Assembly (NCBI GenBank): GCA_027491155.1
Contig: JAIXWR010000034.1
Coordinates: 1 to 64,000, forward strand
DNA from: Verrucomicrobiaceae bacterium
Lineage (GTDB): Bacteria; Verrucomicrobiota; Verrucomicrobiia; Verrucomicrobiales; Akkermansiaceae
Reading direction: 5' to 3'
DNA: 64,000 bases
Shown here piece by piece: positions 1 to 8,594 of the stretch (its first letter is position 1; each line of letters starts with the position of its first letter). The notes under the pieces are model-generated. The model did no database searches and was not told the DNA's origin. It saw only the letters and a program-made list of their open reading frames with translations. The position numbers and the translations under genes were made by a program.

Positions 1-134
1 TCGGCGGTCATGTCGGTGATCAGGTGTGGATTTTGGTGGTACAAAACCCTTACCAGAACGGCATGGCCGCCGTCTGCTTCGGCGGCTTCCAACTGTCAGG
101 TGAATACCGTCACTGCACACGGAGGATCGTGAAG

Positions 135-755
135 ATGCTCTTCGGCATTCCGATCGCATTTGTCCTGTTGATCGCGATCATGGTTCCGCTGATCCAGAAC
201 AACATGCGGTCTGCTTCCCGTGTTCATGCCCTTTCAAACCTCAGAGTGATCGGGCACGTACTACTGGAGTTCGAATCCCAATACGGACGGTTCCCGGACG
301 CCTCGACCCTCCCCCTCATCAAAGCTCAAGACCGCACGGGACTCATCTTCGGAACAAAGACCTCAAACGACTACTTCCGGCAACTTTTGGCGACGGTAAC
401 CAAGGCCGAGAAAATCTTCTTTGCCGACATTCTAACCCGCACCTTCTACCCCGATGATATAACTGAGGGCTCCAAAGCTTTGGAAAAGGACGAGTGCAGC
501 TTCTCTTATATCCCGGGATTGTCGTCAACCTCACCCCTTGGAACTCCCGTGGTCGTGACACCCCTAGTGCCAGGCACCCAGAAATTCGATCCGAAGCCCT
601 TCGGAAAAATGGCGACTGTCCTTTTCACCGATGGCTCGGTGCAAGCCCTCCCCATCGACAAAAACGGCGACGTCATCCTCAACGGCATGAACCTCTTCGA
701 CCCGCGCCAGCCCTTCTGGCGCGGGAAGGCTCCGGACATCAAATACCCGGAGTAG
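135..755 (+). CDS. Pilin-like membrane-anchored protein, copy 1
   Basis: A 206-residue protein of unknown function. One N-terminal hydrophobic helix (about residues 3-20) is followed by a pseudopilin-like stretch (ALSNLRVIGHVLLEFESQYG then RFPD). Near the C-terminus is VLFTDGSVQALP, resembling the H-x9-DG region of planctomycete/verrucomicrobial DUF1559-type pilin-like proteins. No prepilin peptidase motif (G/A then FTLIE-like) precedes the helix, so it is probably a membrane-anchored relative and not an assembled pilin. The ATG at 135 is chosen because GGAGG at 121-125 lies 9 nt upstream; GTG at 129 is the alternative. The frame is open upstream to the window edge without recognisable similarity. 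The next gene is a paralog. Confidence 0.7.
   Translation: MLFGIPIAFVLLIAIMVPLIQNNMRSASRVHALSNLRVIGHVLLEFESQYGRFPDASTLPLIKAQDRTGLIFGTKTSNDYFRQLLATVTKAEKIFFADILTRTFYPDDITEGSKALEKDECSFSYIPGLSSTSPLGTPVVVTPLVPGTQKFDPKPFGKMATVLFTDGSVQALPIDKNGDVILNGMNLFDPRQPFWRGKAPDIKYPE
645..755 (+). repeat. Duplicated 111-bp 3' end, copy 1
   Basis: The last 111 bp of the first pilin-like gene match the last 111 bp of the second one (1421-1531) with a single visible A/G difference. The rest of the two genes is clearly diverged. It encodes the shared C-terminus from ALPIDKNGDV to the stop. Confidence 0.9.
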
Positions 756-817
756 CCGAGCTTAAGCCACCCATCCCATCCTTGCCGCCCCGTCCCCGAT
801 CCTCCATCCTGCCCGAC

Positions 818-1531
818 ATGGATCTCCCTCCCCAGCCGCCACCCGACGTCCCCGCCCCGCCGCCGGGACCCGAGGCGATCCGGTCGCGGCGGATCATGAG
901 GAATATCCTATGGCTCGGAGCCGTCTCGATTGCACTTCTTCTCTTCTCCCTGCTTGTCCTTCCAACGATTTTCAAGACGAAAGGTCCTCATTATGTGTCC
1001 GAACCATTGAGCAACATCAGGCAGATCGGTCTCTTGCTCTTTGAATTCGAAGAAGAATACGGCCGCTTTCCCGACGCGACCACCATCCCCTCCGTCCAAG
1101 CAGTCACCGGGACCTCCCTTGCCTTGGGAAACAGCAGTTCGAACGACCTGTTCCGCCAGCTCGTTGCTCTCTTCGATCTCAAGCGCGAAAGAGACTTCTG
1201 GGCCAATACCTCCACCACACCCAATCGGCCTAACGATATCCTCGGCACTGACGCACTTGCCCCCGGAGAATGCGCATTCACTTACATCTCGGGGCTCACC
1301 TCAGCGAGTGACCCGCAAACACCCATCGTCATGGCCCCGGTCATCCCCGGCACCTGGAAATTCGACCCAAAGCCCTTCAAGGGCAAAGCCGTCGTCTACT
1401 TCCTCGACAACTCCGCCACCGCCCTCCCCATCGACAAGAACGGCGACGTCATCCTCAACGGCATGAACCTCTTCGACCCGCGCCAGCCCTTCTGGCGCGG
1501 GAAGGCTCCGGACATCAAATACCCGGAGTAG
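818..1531 (+). CDS. Pilin-like membrane-anchored protein, copy 2
   Basis: A 237-residue paralog of the preceding gene. A Pro-rich cytoplasmic N-terminus (about 30 residues) leads to a hydrophobic helix (about residues 31-52, ILWLGAVSIALLLFSLLVLP). Then comes the pilin-like stretch SNIRQIGLLLFEFEEEYGRF, a diverged middle, and a C-terminus almost identical to copy 1. The start at 818 is the ATG that retains the whole N-terminus; no Shine-Dalgarno is visible. The gene runs convergently into the giant minus-strand gene and overlaps its stop by 17 bp (1515-1531). Function unknown. The pair probably arose by tandem duplication, with later homogenisation of the 3' ends. Confidence 0.7.
   Translation: MDLPPQPPPDVPAPPPGPEAIRSRRIMRNILWLGAVSIALLLFSLLVLPTIFKTKGPHYVSEPLSNIRQIGLLLFEFEEEYGRFPDATTIPSVQAVTGTSLALGNSSSNDLFRQLVALFDLKRERDFWANTSTTPNRPNDILGTDALAPGECAFTYISGLTSASDPQTPIVMAPVIPGTWKFDPKPFKGKAVVYFLDNSATALPIDKNGDVILNGMNLFDPRQPFWRGKAPDIKYPE
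1421..1531 (+). repeat. Duplicated 111-bp 3' end, copy 2
   Basis: Second copy of the 3'-terminal repeat at 645-755. Its last 17 bp also encode, on the other strand, the C-terminus and stop of the giant minus-strand gene. Confidence 0.9.
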
Positions 1532-4500
1532 CGCGGAGCTTCCGCACCAGAATCACTCCCGCGAGCAGTGCCAGGATCCCGCCGAAAAACCACCCCTTCG
1601 GAAACTCCGGCTCGATCTCCAGTTCCAGGCGCATCGGCTTGCCGCCGTCGACCTGCACGCTGCGCTTGAAATCCAGCACGGTGCCGCGCTCGGCCAGCGT
1701 CACGTCGAGCGCCGCCGGGGCGGGGTCCGCGGCGAGCTGCTGGCTGACGATCCGGTTGGCGATCGCTTTCATCGCCGCGGTCTCGTCGACGCTGTTGCCT
1801 TCCAACAGCCGGTCGAACTGCTGCGGGTCGAAGTTCAGGTTCCCCTGCAGCAGCGGGTTCTCCTGCGCCGCCTGCTCGAGCTGGGCGTTGCCGGTCGTCA
1901 CGTCGGCCTTGTTGTCGAGATACATCCGCTGCCGACGCGTGTTGAGCGCCAGTGTCGCCTGCTGGGTCTTGAGGTTTCGCAGTTGCACCCGCGCGTCCTC
2001 GTTCGATGCCTCGTCGAGCAAACCGTTGCGCGCCGCCTTGCTCAGCGCCTGGCCCGCCTTGTCCTGCTGGCCGGCCACCATCCACGCGTTCGCCTGGTCG
2101 AGCAATGCCACCGCCTCCTGCTTGCCCGCCGCCCGCTTGCTGGTAACGAAGCTGCTGTAATCCTGGAACGCCTTGCCGGCCGCCTTCTTCTGCAAGTCGA
2201 AGTCGCCGTGATGGTCCGCCAGCCGCCAGCCTTCCGGCAGGATCACCCGCCAGCCCAGGTTTTCCAGCGGCACGTCGAGCATCGGCCCGTCGAGCACCGT
2301 CCCCTTGCCCGCCGGCATCGCATAAACGAAGCGCACGCTCGCCGGCCGGTCGCCTTCGGGTGCCGGATAGACGTAGAACAACCAGTCGTTGCCCTCGCGC
2401 ACCAGCGCCACGCCGTCCTCGTTGACCAGCACGTTGTAAAGCGAGGCCTCCTTCGGCAGCGTCAGCCGCAGCGTCCCCTTCTCGGTCACCCGCACCTTGA
2501 GATCGACCGCCGTCAAAGCCGCGCCGTCCGGCGAGACCAGCGTGGTCAGCGATCCCTGCTCGACCCGCAGCCGCTGCGAATCCGCCAGATTGTGCCGCTT
2601 CAAGGTCACCGCCAGCGGCCCCCCCGCCTCGGCCACACGGAACACCCCGGCCGGAGCCTGGGCGGAGAAGGCGGCACGCAGGGTTTCGGGCACCACGCCC
2701 CAGTCGCTCTTCTGCCAACCCGGCGGCATCTCGGTCGCGCTGATCTCAAGACGGCCCGCCGTCCGCAGCGACACGAAATACGAGGCCTGCCGTACTTCCG
2801 ACGGCACCAAGGGATTCACCTTTACTTGTTCGTTCGCGGCCTGCTGGAACTCGATGTCCACCGTCGTCTCGCCCGCCACCCCGCGCTGGAAGCGAATCTC
2901 CCACAGCCCGGTCTCGCCCGCCACCGGTACGAAATCCGCCACCGCCGGGCCGCTCGCCCGCAAGGTCGCCGCCGCGCTTTCATCGAGCCCCGGAATGCTC
3001 ACCCGCAGCGTCTTCATCGCGGCGTTCTCGATCCGGTAGGCGAGCCGCACCCGGCTCAGCGTCTGGCCTTCGCGCAGAGTCACCTCGTGCAGCACCTGGG
3101 CGGTCACCCAAGGATCTAGCTTGGCGATCGCCAGCGCCAGCGACCAGTCGGCTTGCAGCAGCTTGAAAGCGAGCGCCCCCGGCCGCGGCACTCCGGCCTC
3201 GCGGGGATCGAGCTGCGAGACATTGCCGCGCGACACCGCCCGCACCTGTAAGCCGCGCTCCGGCACCACCGTCAGCGTGCCGGTTTGCCGCGCCGCTCCA
3301 CGCAGCACCACCCGCGGGGCCGCCCACGATGCCTGCGCGCCGGGAGCCGGCGCGGTCAGCGTGACGGCGAAGGCCTGCTCGCCGAGCGTGCGGCCGTTGA
3401 GATGAAGGTTCAGCAAACGGGTCTCTCCATCCGCCGACTCCGCCCAATGCGCGAGCGCAGGACCGGTCACCGATTCGATCTCGAAGCCCTTGGGAATCTC
3501 CAGCTCCAGCTTGAACAGGCCCGCCCGGGTGATCGAGGCCGCGAGATCCACCGCCAGCACCATCCGGTCCTCGCCGAGCGACAGCGTCTGCTTCGTCTCC
3601 GCCCGGATCTCCGCCGCCACCGGTGCGACTTTCAAGGTCAGCGAAGCCTCCGCGCCGCCGTGGCGGAACGCACGGTGCAGCACCGCCAGCGCCCGGCCCT
3701 CGCGGTCCACGGGGAGCAGCTTGCCACCGAAGTCATCGAGGTTCACCGCGCTCATCCCCTTCGCCACCACCGCTTCCGCCTGCGCCTCGTCGCCGAAGCC
3801 CAGACCTAACAACCCGACCGATCCCGCCGCGCCCTTGACCACCAGCGGTTGTAATTCCAGGTCCACCGGGAGCGTCGCCGTGCCGCGCTGGGTTCCGATC
3901 ATGAAGGCGAAGGGCTGGTCCTGCGCGGGCTCGATCCCCACCTTCAGCTCCCGCGTTTCCGGATTGAAGCGCCAGCTGCCGACCGGCCCGTCCGCCACCT
4001 CGCCGACCGTAAAGCCTTCCGGGACCGTGATCACCAGCTCACGCACCAGGCCGCGCGACGGCCGGATCGACACGAGATGCCGCCCGCCGACCACGCCGGG
4101 GCCGGGCAGATAGAGATCGGACGTCTCGACAAAGAACTGCGTCGCCTCGCTCGCCACGTCGCGCCGCAGCGGACGGGCCATCATCAGGATTTCGTCCGCC
4201 GGCCCGAGCACCAACTCGGCACCGCTGCCGCCGTCGACCTTCAACGCGGTCACCTTCGCCGCGCGCTGCGAAACAAACTCCCAGCCCTCCTGATTCCAGG
4301 TCACATTGACCCGCTGCGCCGCCGCCGGTCCGGACGGCAGTTTCCAACCGTTCTGCGGAGCCGCCAGCGGCATCTCGAAGGTCGCTTTGCCGCTCTTGAA
4401 TCCTTCCACCGTCGCCACCAGGAAATACGCTTCTTCTTCGCCATGCGGCGCCTTCAGCACCCGCAGGCCTTCGCCGGTGAATCCTGTGAGAACGGCGGGC

Positions 4501-7500
4501 GACTTCAGCAGCAGCACCCGCTGATCCACCGCCCCGCGGACATCGACCGCGATCTCGCCGTTCAAGCGTCCGTCGACGATCCGCCACGTGTGGTTCATCG
4601 ACTCCGCCGGCACAATCGTCTCCGCCCCGCGCGCCATGCCGGCCGCAAAGAAGAACACCAGCGCCGTCGCCGCCGCCGTTGTCACGGGTGCCGCCTTCTT
4701 CCTGATCAGCCCGGCCAGTCCCGGCAAGCCGTGGACCAGCAGCAGCAGCAATCCAAAGCCCCCGAAGAACGGCACCGCACCCATCCGCTGCGCCAGCAAG
4801 CCGAGCCCGATCAACCCGAGCGCCGCCGGCGCCAGGTAGGGGCGGAAGCCCTCCCCCTTCGCTGAAGCTCCGGAGGACCCGTCGACCGGCCGGCCCTGCA
4901 TCCCCGCCCAAACCCGCATCCCTAACAAGACCACGCCCGCCACGATCAGCAGCACGCCGGAAACGCTCAGCATCGCCTGCCACGGCGCGACGTTGCCGAC
5001 CTCCAGCGTCACCACTTCACCCGGTGCCACCACCGGCGTCACGTATTCCAGATTCGCAAGATTCACCCTACGATCCTCCGCCGCGCGAAAGGCCATGAAG
5101 CAGGCCACAACACCCGCCGTGATGATCACGAGATGCCCTAACACCCGCGTCGCCTTGATCCGCTTCAGCAGCAAACCAAACGCCGCGACCAGCAGCAACA
5201 AGGGAGCCGCCATCCGGGCCTTCGCGAGGATCCACTCCGTCCCGGTCTCCGTCTGCACCGGACGCACCGGCATCATCGATCCGCGCGGCACCAACCGGCG
5301 TCCTTCGTCGCCAGTCACGATCCATTCGCCGATCACCGTCGGCGTGAACAAGACGGGAGCCACCAGCAGCGGCGATTTCGCCGTCTTGCTGACGATCCCG
5401 TAGCGCAAAACCACCTCCACCGGTTCATTCGGATCCGCCTTCGCCGGCAGGGGCACCAGGATCTCGCCGCCGTCCTGGCGCGCGTTCACCGTCTCGCCAT
5501 CGACCTTGGTTTCCCACAGGCCGGAGTCCGCCGGCAGGGTCAGCTTCAGCACCGAGCGGCCGCGCGTCTTCACGAAGAAGCGGGCGTCGGTCACCACCTG
5601 GCCGTCGCGCGAGACGCGGCTGGCCAGCTTGGCAAAGTCGACCACCTGTCCGACCGTCTCGCCGGGTTCGAACCACTCGATCTTCATCCCGATCGACACG
5701 TCGGCCGCGGTATATTGCCACGCGGCCAGCGTCGGCGCGCTGCTCAGCAAGCGGTATTCGGCCGGCAGTTCCGAAGCCTCGAGCTTCAGCACCGCGCCTT
5801 CGCTACGGGGAATCTCGTACTTCACCTGCAGCGGGCTGACCACCTGGATGTGGCCGCGCTCGGATTGCACGTTGAGCGGCCGGACCTCGCCCGGCGAAAG
5901 CTCGCCGCCGCGCGCGCTCATCGGCTGCTCGAAGGTCACCAGCACGGTCCCCGCGCCGAGGACCGGCCGGGCCAGCGGGATGACCAGCGTGTCGCCCTCG
6001 CGCCGCCAGTCGCGGCCGACGTTCTGGCCGGTGACCTCCACGTTGCCGAGCGCCTCCGGCACCCGCAGCCGCCACTCGGTCGCCGGCGCACCGATCACGA
6101 AATAGTTCACCAGCACGCTGCCCGAGGCCGCGCCTTCCTTCAGCGAGTAGAGGTGGAAGACATCCGCCTGCACGCTCTGGCCGAGCGCCTCCACCTTCAT
6201 CGTCGCGCTCCACTTCCCGTCGCGGATGCGGAAGGCCTGCTGGAGGCCGGGCAGCTTCTTCGGAAAGTAATCCGGCGGCGTCTCCGCCAGCCCGGTGGTC
6301 GCGCCCGGCACCGCGCGGAAACCGGCGGCCACCACCACGCCGACATAGCCGCGCGCCGACTTCGCGCCGGGATGACCGAGCACCGGCAGCACCCAATCGC
6401 CCGCCGCCGCGGCGAGGTTCTTCTCGAGCTGGATCGAGATCAACTGCCGCCCGATCAGCGCCTGGCCGAACAAGATCTTGAGCACCCGTTTTCCCGCGAC
6501 CGCATCGCTCGCCAGGCTGTAATCCGCCACGCCCTGGCCTTCCACCGCCGCCACCGCGAAGTCGGCCGGCACCTCGACGCTCCACTCGCGCAAGGGCGCC
6601 TCGCGGATGTCGAGTTCCAGGTCCGCGAAGATCCGGCGGTCGGTTTCGGCAAGCTCGTGGATCGTCACTTCGTTGACCGACACCTCCGGCAGCACCTGAT
6701 CCGCGGAGATCTCGTATTCATGCTCCGCCGAAGGGAAGCGATAGACAAAGGCCTGCCGCAGGTTGTCGTCCTGCTTCGCCCACGGGAACTGGCCGGGCGA
6801 AAGCTGCATCAGGCCCTTGGTCGCGCCGACCTCGATCCGCACCGCGCCGTCGTTCGCCACCCGCAGGAAGCCGCTGTGGCGCAGCGTGCCGATTGGGGAG
6901 AAGCGCGGCGGGCTGAGCTTCGCCGGGAAAGTCCCGAGCGCCGCCTGGGCCTCGATCTCGATCTCGCCGTCGCCTTCGATCGGCCGGCTGAGCCGCACGT
7001 CTAACATCCGCGCGCCGCCTTCCTCCACGATGCTCCAGCTCAGCACCTGCGGCCCCTTCACCGCGAGGATCTCGCCGTTGCCATCGACGCGGATCTTGAG
7101 CGCCTCCAGCTTCCCTTGCAGCACGCGGAAGCCGATCTTCGAATAGCGCCGCGCCAGCCCCGCGCCGACGCGAGTCTCCGCGATCTCGCTGCTGGAGAAG
7201 AACAGCGCGCCCTCGCCTTCCTTGCGCCCGCTCTTCCAGGCAAGCCCGGCCCGGCCGGTCGCGGGCAGGTAGCCGGTCGAAATGGTCTTCAAAACTCCCA
7301 GCCACATTGCCACGCCCCGTTCGGGGACCACGGGTTCGTCCGGCTTGAAGGACACGTCGTCGCCGAGCCCGTCGATCCGCACCGGCACCACCGCGCCGCC
7401 GTTCATCTTGAAATCCACGCCGCGCCAGTCGCCCTGGCGGCCGAGCGGAGCTTCGAAAGCCAGCTCGATCGGATAGCTGCCGACCGCCTCGCCGACCAGT

Positions 7501-8447
7501 TCGTGCACATAGCTCTCGCCCTTCTTCTTCAAACGGGTGAACCAGCCCTGACCCGACGCCGCGCCGCTGAGTGCAACGCCCTCTAACAACTCGATCGCCT
7601 CGCCGGCTTTGAGCACGTTCACTGTGCCGCGCAGGACGAAAGACACGCTGGTTCCTTCGGCGATCACCTGCCCGTCGAGCGTCGCGTCCGCCAGCTCCAC
7701 CGGCCGCGGCGCGGTGCCCTTGAGATCGATCTTCACGTTCAAACGTCCCGCCACGCTGCCGCTGAAGCGGTCCGCGCCGTTCTCGCTCTTCAGGGTTTGC
7801 AGTCCTTCGATCGCAAGGATCGTGGCCGCCGCCGCGCCGTCGCCGGAGAGCGAGATCGTGGAAGAGAAACCGACCGCGCCGCCTGGTGCCGGCAGCAACA
7901 GGTCGAAGGCTTGCTTGGTATCATCATGCAGCGTGTTGATGGTCACCGTGAATTCCTTCGCCGTCTCCGCCTTCGGGTCGTCGGGCAGCAGCGGCTTGAG
8001 ATCGAGGAAGCGCGTGCCATCCGACTCGCGGCGGACGGTCCAGGTCTTCAGGCCTTCGCCGGCGACGCCGGTGACTTCGCCGGTTCCGGTGAGGCCGAGG
8101 CTCATGACTTCCGGACGTCCCTGGTGGACCCGAAGTTTTGCCGTAATCGTTCCCTGCACCCGGTCGATGCCCGCGATGAGGTCGGTGTTCGTTTCCGCCG
8201 AGAAGAAAAGCGGGACCGGCTTCTCCTTGTCGACCTCGACGAGGACGATTTCCTTATCCTGGGCGCAAGCGATGCCTGCGAAGAGCGCGCAAGCAAAGTA
8301 GCGCAACTTTGCAAGTTGCGTGCTTCTGGCGGCCCGCTTCCCGGAAAGAATCCGTCCCACCCCATCCGCGCCGCCCCCATGCGCAACTTGCAAAGTCGCG
8401 CTACTTCCAAAGGCCTTGGCCAGCTTCGATACAATCAGGGTGATCAT
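1515..8447 (-). CDS. Giant two-part envelope protein, function unknown
   Basis: A reading frame of up to 2310 residues that I do not recognise as a named family. It looks like two fused envelope proteins. The first half (to about residue 1075) is beta-rich. About six membrane segments follow (about 1080-1275), the last ending in a signal-peptide-like FFFAAGMARGAE, then a second beta-rich half and a C-terminal membrane helix (about 2280-2300). Similar modules end both halves (LKLTLPADSGLWETKVDGE near 967; LRLTLPKEASLYNVLVNEDG near 1994), suggesting internal duplication. The first 60 codons cross an inverted palindromic repeat, so the true start may be GTG near 8360 or TTG near 8306 in front of a signal peptide ending ...FAGIACA. 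It lies downstream of, and co-oriented with, the VWA and sigma genes, separated by 141 bp. Confidence 0.75.
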   Translation of the reverse strand: MITLIVSKLAKAFGSSATLQVAHGGGADGVGRILSGKRAARSTQLAKLRYFACALFAGIACAQDKEIVLVEVDKEKPVPLFFSAETNTDLIAGIDRVQGTITAKLRVHQGRPEVMSLGLTGTGEVTGVAGEGLKTWTVRRESDGTRFLDLKPLLPDDPKAETAKEFTVTINTLHDDTKQAFDLLLPAPGGAVGFSSTISLSGDGAAAATILAIEGLQTLKSENGADRFSGSVAGRLNVKIDLKGTAPRPVELADATLDGQVIAEGTSVSFVLRGTVNVLKAGEAIELLEGVALSGAASGQGWFTRLKKKGESYVHELVGEAVGSYPIELAFEAPLGRQGDWRGVDFKMNGGAVVPVRIDGLGDDVSFKPDEPVVPERGVAMWLGVLKTISTGYLPATGRAGLAWKSGRKEGEGALFFSSSEIAETRVGAGLARRYSKIGFRVLQGKLEALKIRVDGNGEILAVKGPQVLSWSIVEEGGARMLDVRLSRPIEGDGEIEIEAQAALGTFPAKLSPPRFSPIGTLRHSGFLRVANDGAVRIEVGATKGLMQLSPGQFPWAKQDDNLRQAFVYRFPSAEHEYEISADQVLPEVSVNEVTIHELAETDRRIFADLELDIREAPLREWSVEVPADFAVAAVEGQGVADYSLASDAVAGKRVLKILFGQALIGRQLISIQLEKNLAAAAGDWVLPVLGHPGAKSARGYVGVVVAAGFRAVPGATTGLAETPPDYFPKKLPGLQQAFRIRDGKWSATMKVEALGQSVQADVFHLYSLKEGAASGSVLVNYFVIGAPATEWRLRVPEALGNVEVTGQNVGRDWRREGDTLVIPLARPVLGAGTVLVTFEQPMSARGGELSPGEVRPLNVQSERGHIQVVSPLQVKYEIPRSEGAVLKLEASELPAEYRLLSSAPTLAAWQYTAADVSIGMKIEWFEPGETVGQVVDFAKLASRVSRDGQVVTDARFFVKTRGRSVLKLTLPADSGLWETKVDGETVNARQDGGEILVPLPAKADPNEPVEVVLRYGIVSKTAKSPLLVAPVLFTPTVIGEWIVTGDEGRRLVPRGSMMPVRPVQTETGTEWILAKARMAAPLLLLVAAFGLLLKRIKATRVLGHLVIITAGVVACFMAFRAAEDRRVNLANLEYVTPVVAPGEVVTLEVGNVAPWQAMLSVSGVLLIVAGVVLLGMRVWAGMQGRPVDGSSGASAKGEGFRPYLAPAALGLIGLGLLAQRMGAVPFFGGFGLLLLLVHGLPGLAGLIRKKAAPVTTAAATALVFFFAAGMARGAETIVPAESMNHTWRIVDGRLNGEIAVDVRGAVDQRVLLLKSPAVLTGFTGEGLRVLKAPHGEEEAYFLVATVEGFKSGKATFEMPLAAPQNGWKLPSGPAAAQRVNVTWNQEGWEFVSQRAAKVTALKVDGGSGAELVLGPADEILMMARPLRRDVASEATQFFVETSDLYLPGPGVVGGRHLVSIRPSRGLVRELVITVPEGFTVGEVADGPVGSWRFNPETRELKVGIEPAQDQPFAFMIGTQRGTATLPVDLELQPLVVKGAAGSVGLLGLGFGDEAQAEAVVAKGMSAVNLDDFGGKLLPVDREGRALAVLHRAFRHGGAEASLTLKVAPVAAEIRAETKQTLSLGEDRMVLAVDLAASITRAGLFKLELEIPKGFEIESVTGPALAHWAESADGETRLLNLHLNGRTLGEQAFAVTLTAPAPGAQASWAAPRVVLRGAARQTGTLTVVPERGLQVRAVSRGNVSQLDPREAGVPRPGALAFKLLQADWSLALAIAKLDPWVTAQVLHEVTLREGQTLSRVRLAYRIENAAMKTLRVSIPGLDESAAATLRASGPAVADFVPVAGETGLWEIRFQRGVAGETTVDIEFQQAANEQVKVNPLVPSEVRQASYFVSLRTAGRLEISATEMPPGWQKSDWGVVPETLRAAFSAQAPAGVFRVAEAGGPLAVTLKRHNLADSQRLRVEQGSLTTLVSPDGAALTAVDLKVRVTEKGTLRLTLPKEASLYNVLVNEDGVALVREGNDWLFYVYPAPEGDRPASVRFVYAMPAGKGTVLDGPMLDVPLENLGWRVILPEGWRLADHHGDFDLQKKAAGKAFQDYSSFVTSKRAAGKQEAVALLDQANAWMVAGQQDKAGQALSKAARNGLLDEASNEDARVQLRNLKTQQATLALNTRRQRMYLDNKADVTTGNAQLEQAAQENPLLQGNLNFDPQQFDRLLEGNSVDETAAMKAIANRIVSQQLAADPAPAALDVTLAERGTVLDFKRSVQVDGGKPMRLELEIEPEFPKGWFFGGILALLAGVILVRKLRATPGI
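8296..8406. repeat. Inverted pair of palindromic repeats
   Basis: Two copies of one short element face each other (8296-8340 and 8381-8406). The core reads GCAACTTTGCAAGTTGC and is flanked by AAGTAGC at the outer ends. The element overlaps the annotated N-terminus of the giant gene and would supply codons for its possible signal peptide. Confidence 0.85.
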
Positions 8448-8552
8448 GACTTGATAAGAATGTGGGGAGAGAACGCCGCGCTTGTGTCGGCAGTGAGTAA
8501 ATCGTCGGTAAAATCAAAAGCGGTCGGGAGAGCTTCGGTGCCTTGTTCAGCG

Positions 8553-8594
8553 GAGGGCCGCCCCAAGCACGCAACTTGCAAAGTTGCGCTACTT
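8553..8594. repeat. Palindromic repeat, third copy
   Basis: Third copy of the element at 8296-8340, including the flank GGGCCGCC and the core GCAACTTGCAAAGTTGC. It ends inside the VWA gene: the element's AAGTAG provides the last lysine codon and the TAG stop of that gene. It lies in the 141-bp gap between the VWA and giant genes. Confidence 0.85.

Noticed and set aside
1-134. A partial gene at the left edge
   Set aside because: The frame leading to the first pilin-like gene is open to the edge, but no motif is visible, and the GGAGG just before 129-135 favours a start there.
5715-7004. Long plus-strand open frame across the giant gene
   Set aside because: Arg/His/Ala-rich composition typical of a shadow of the minus-strand coding frame; no signal peptide or motif.
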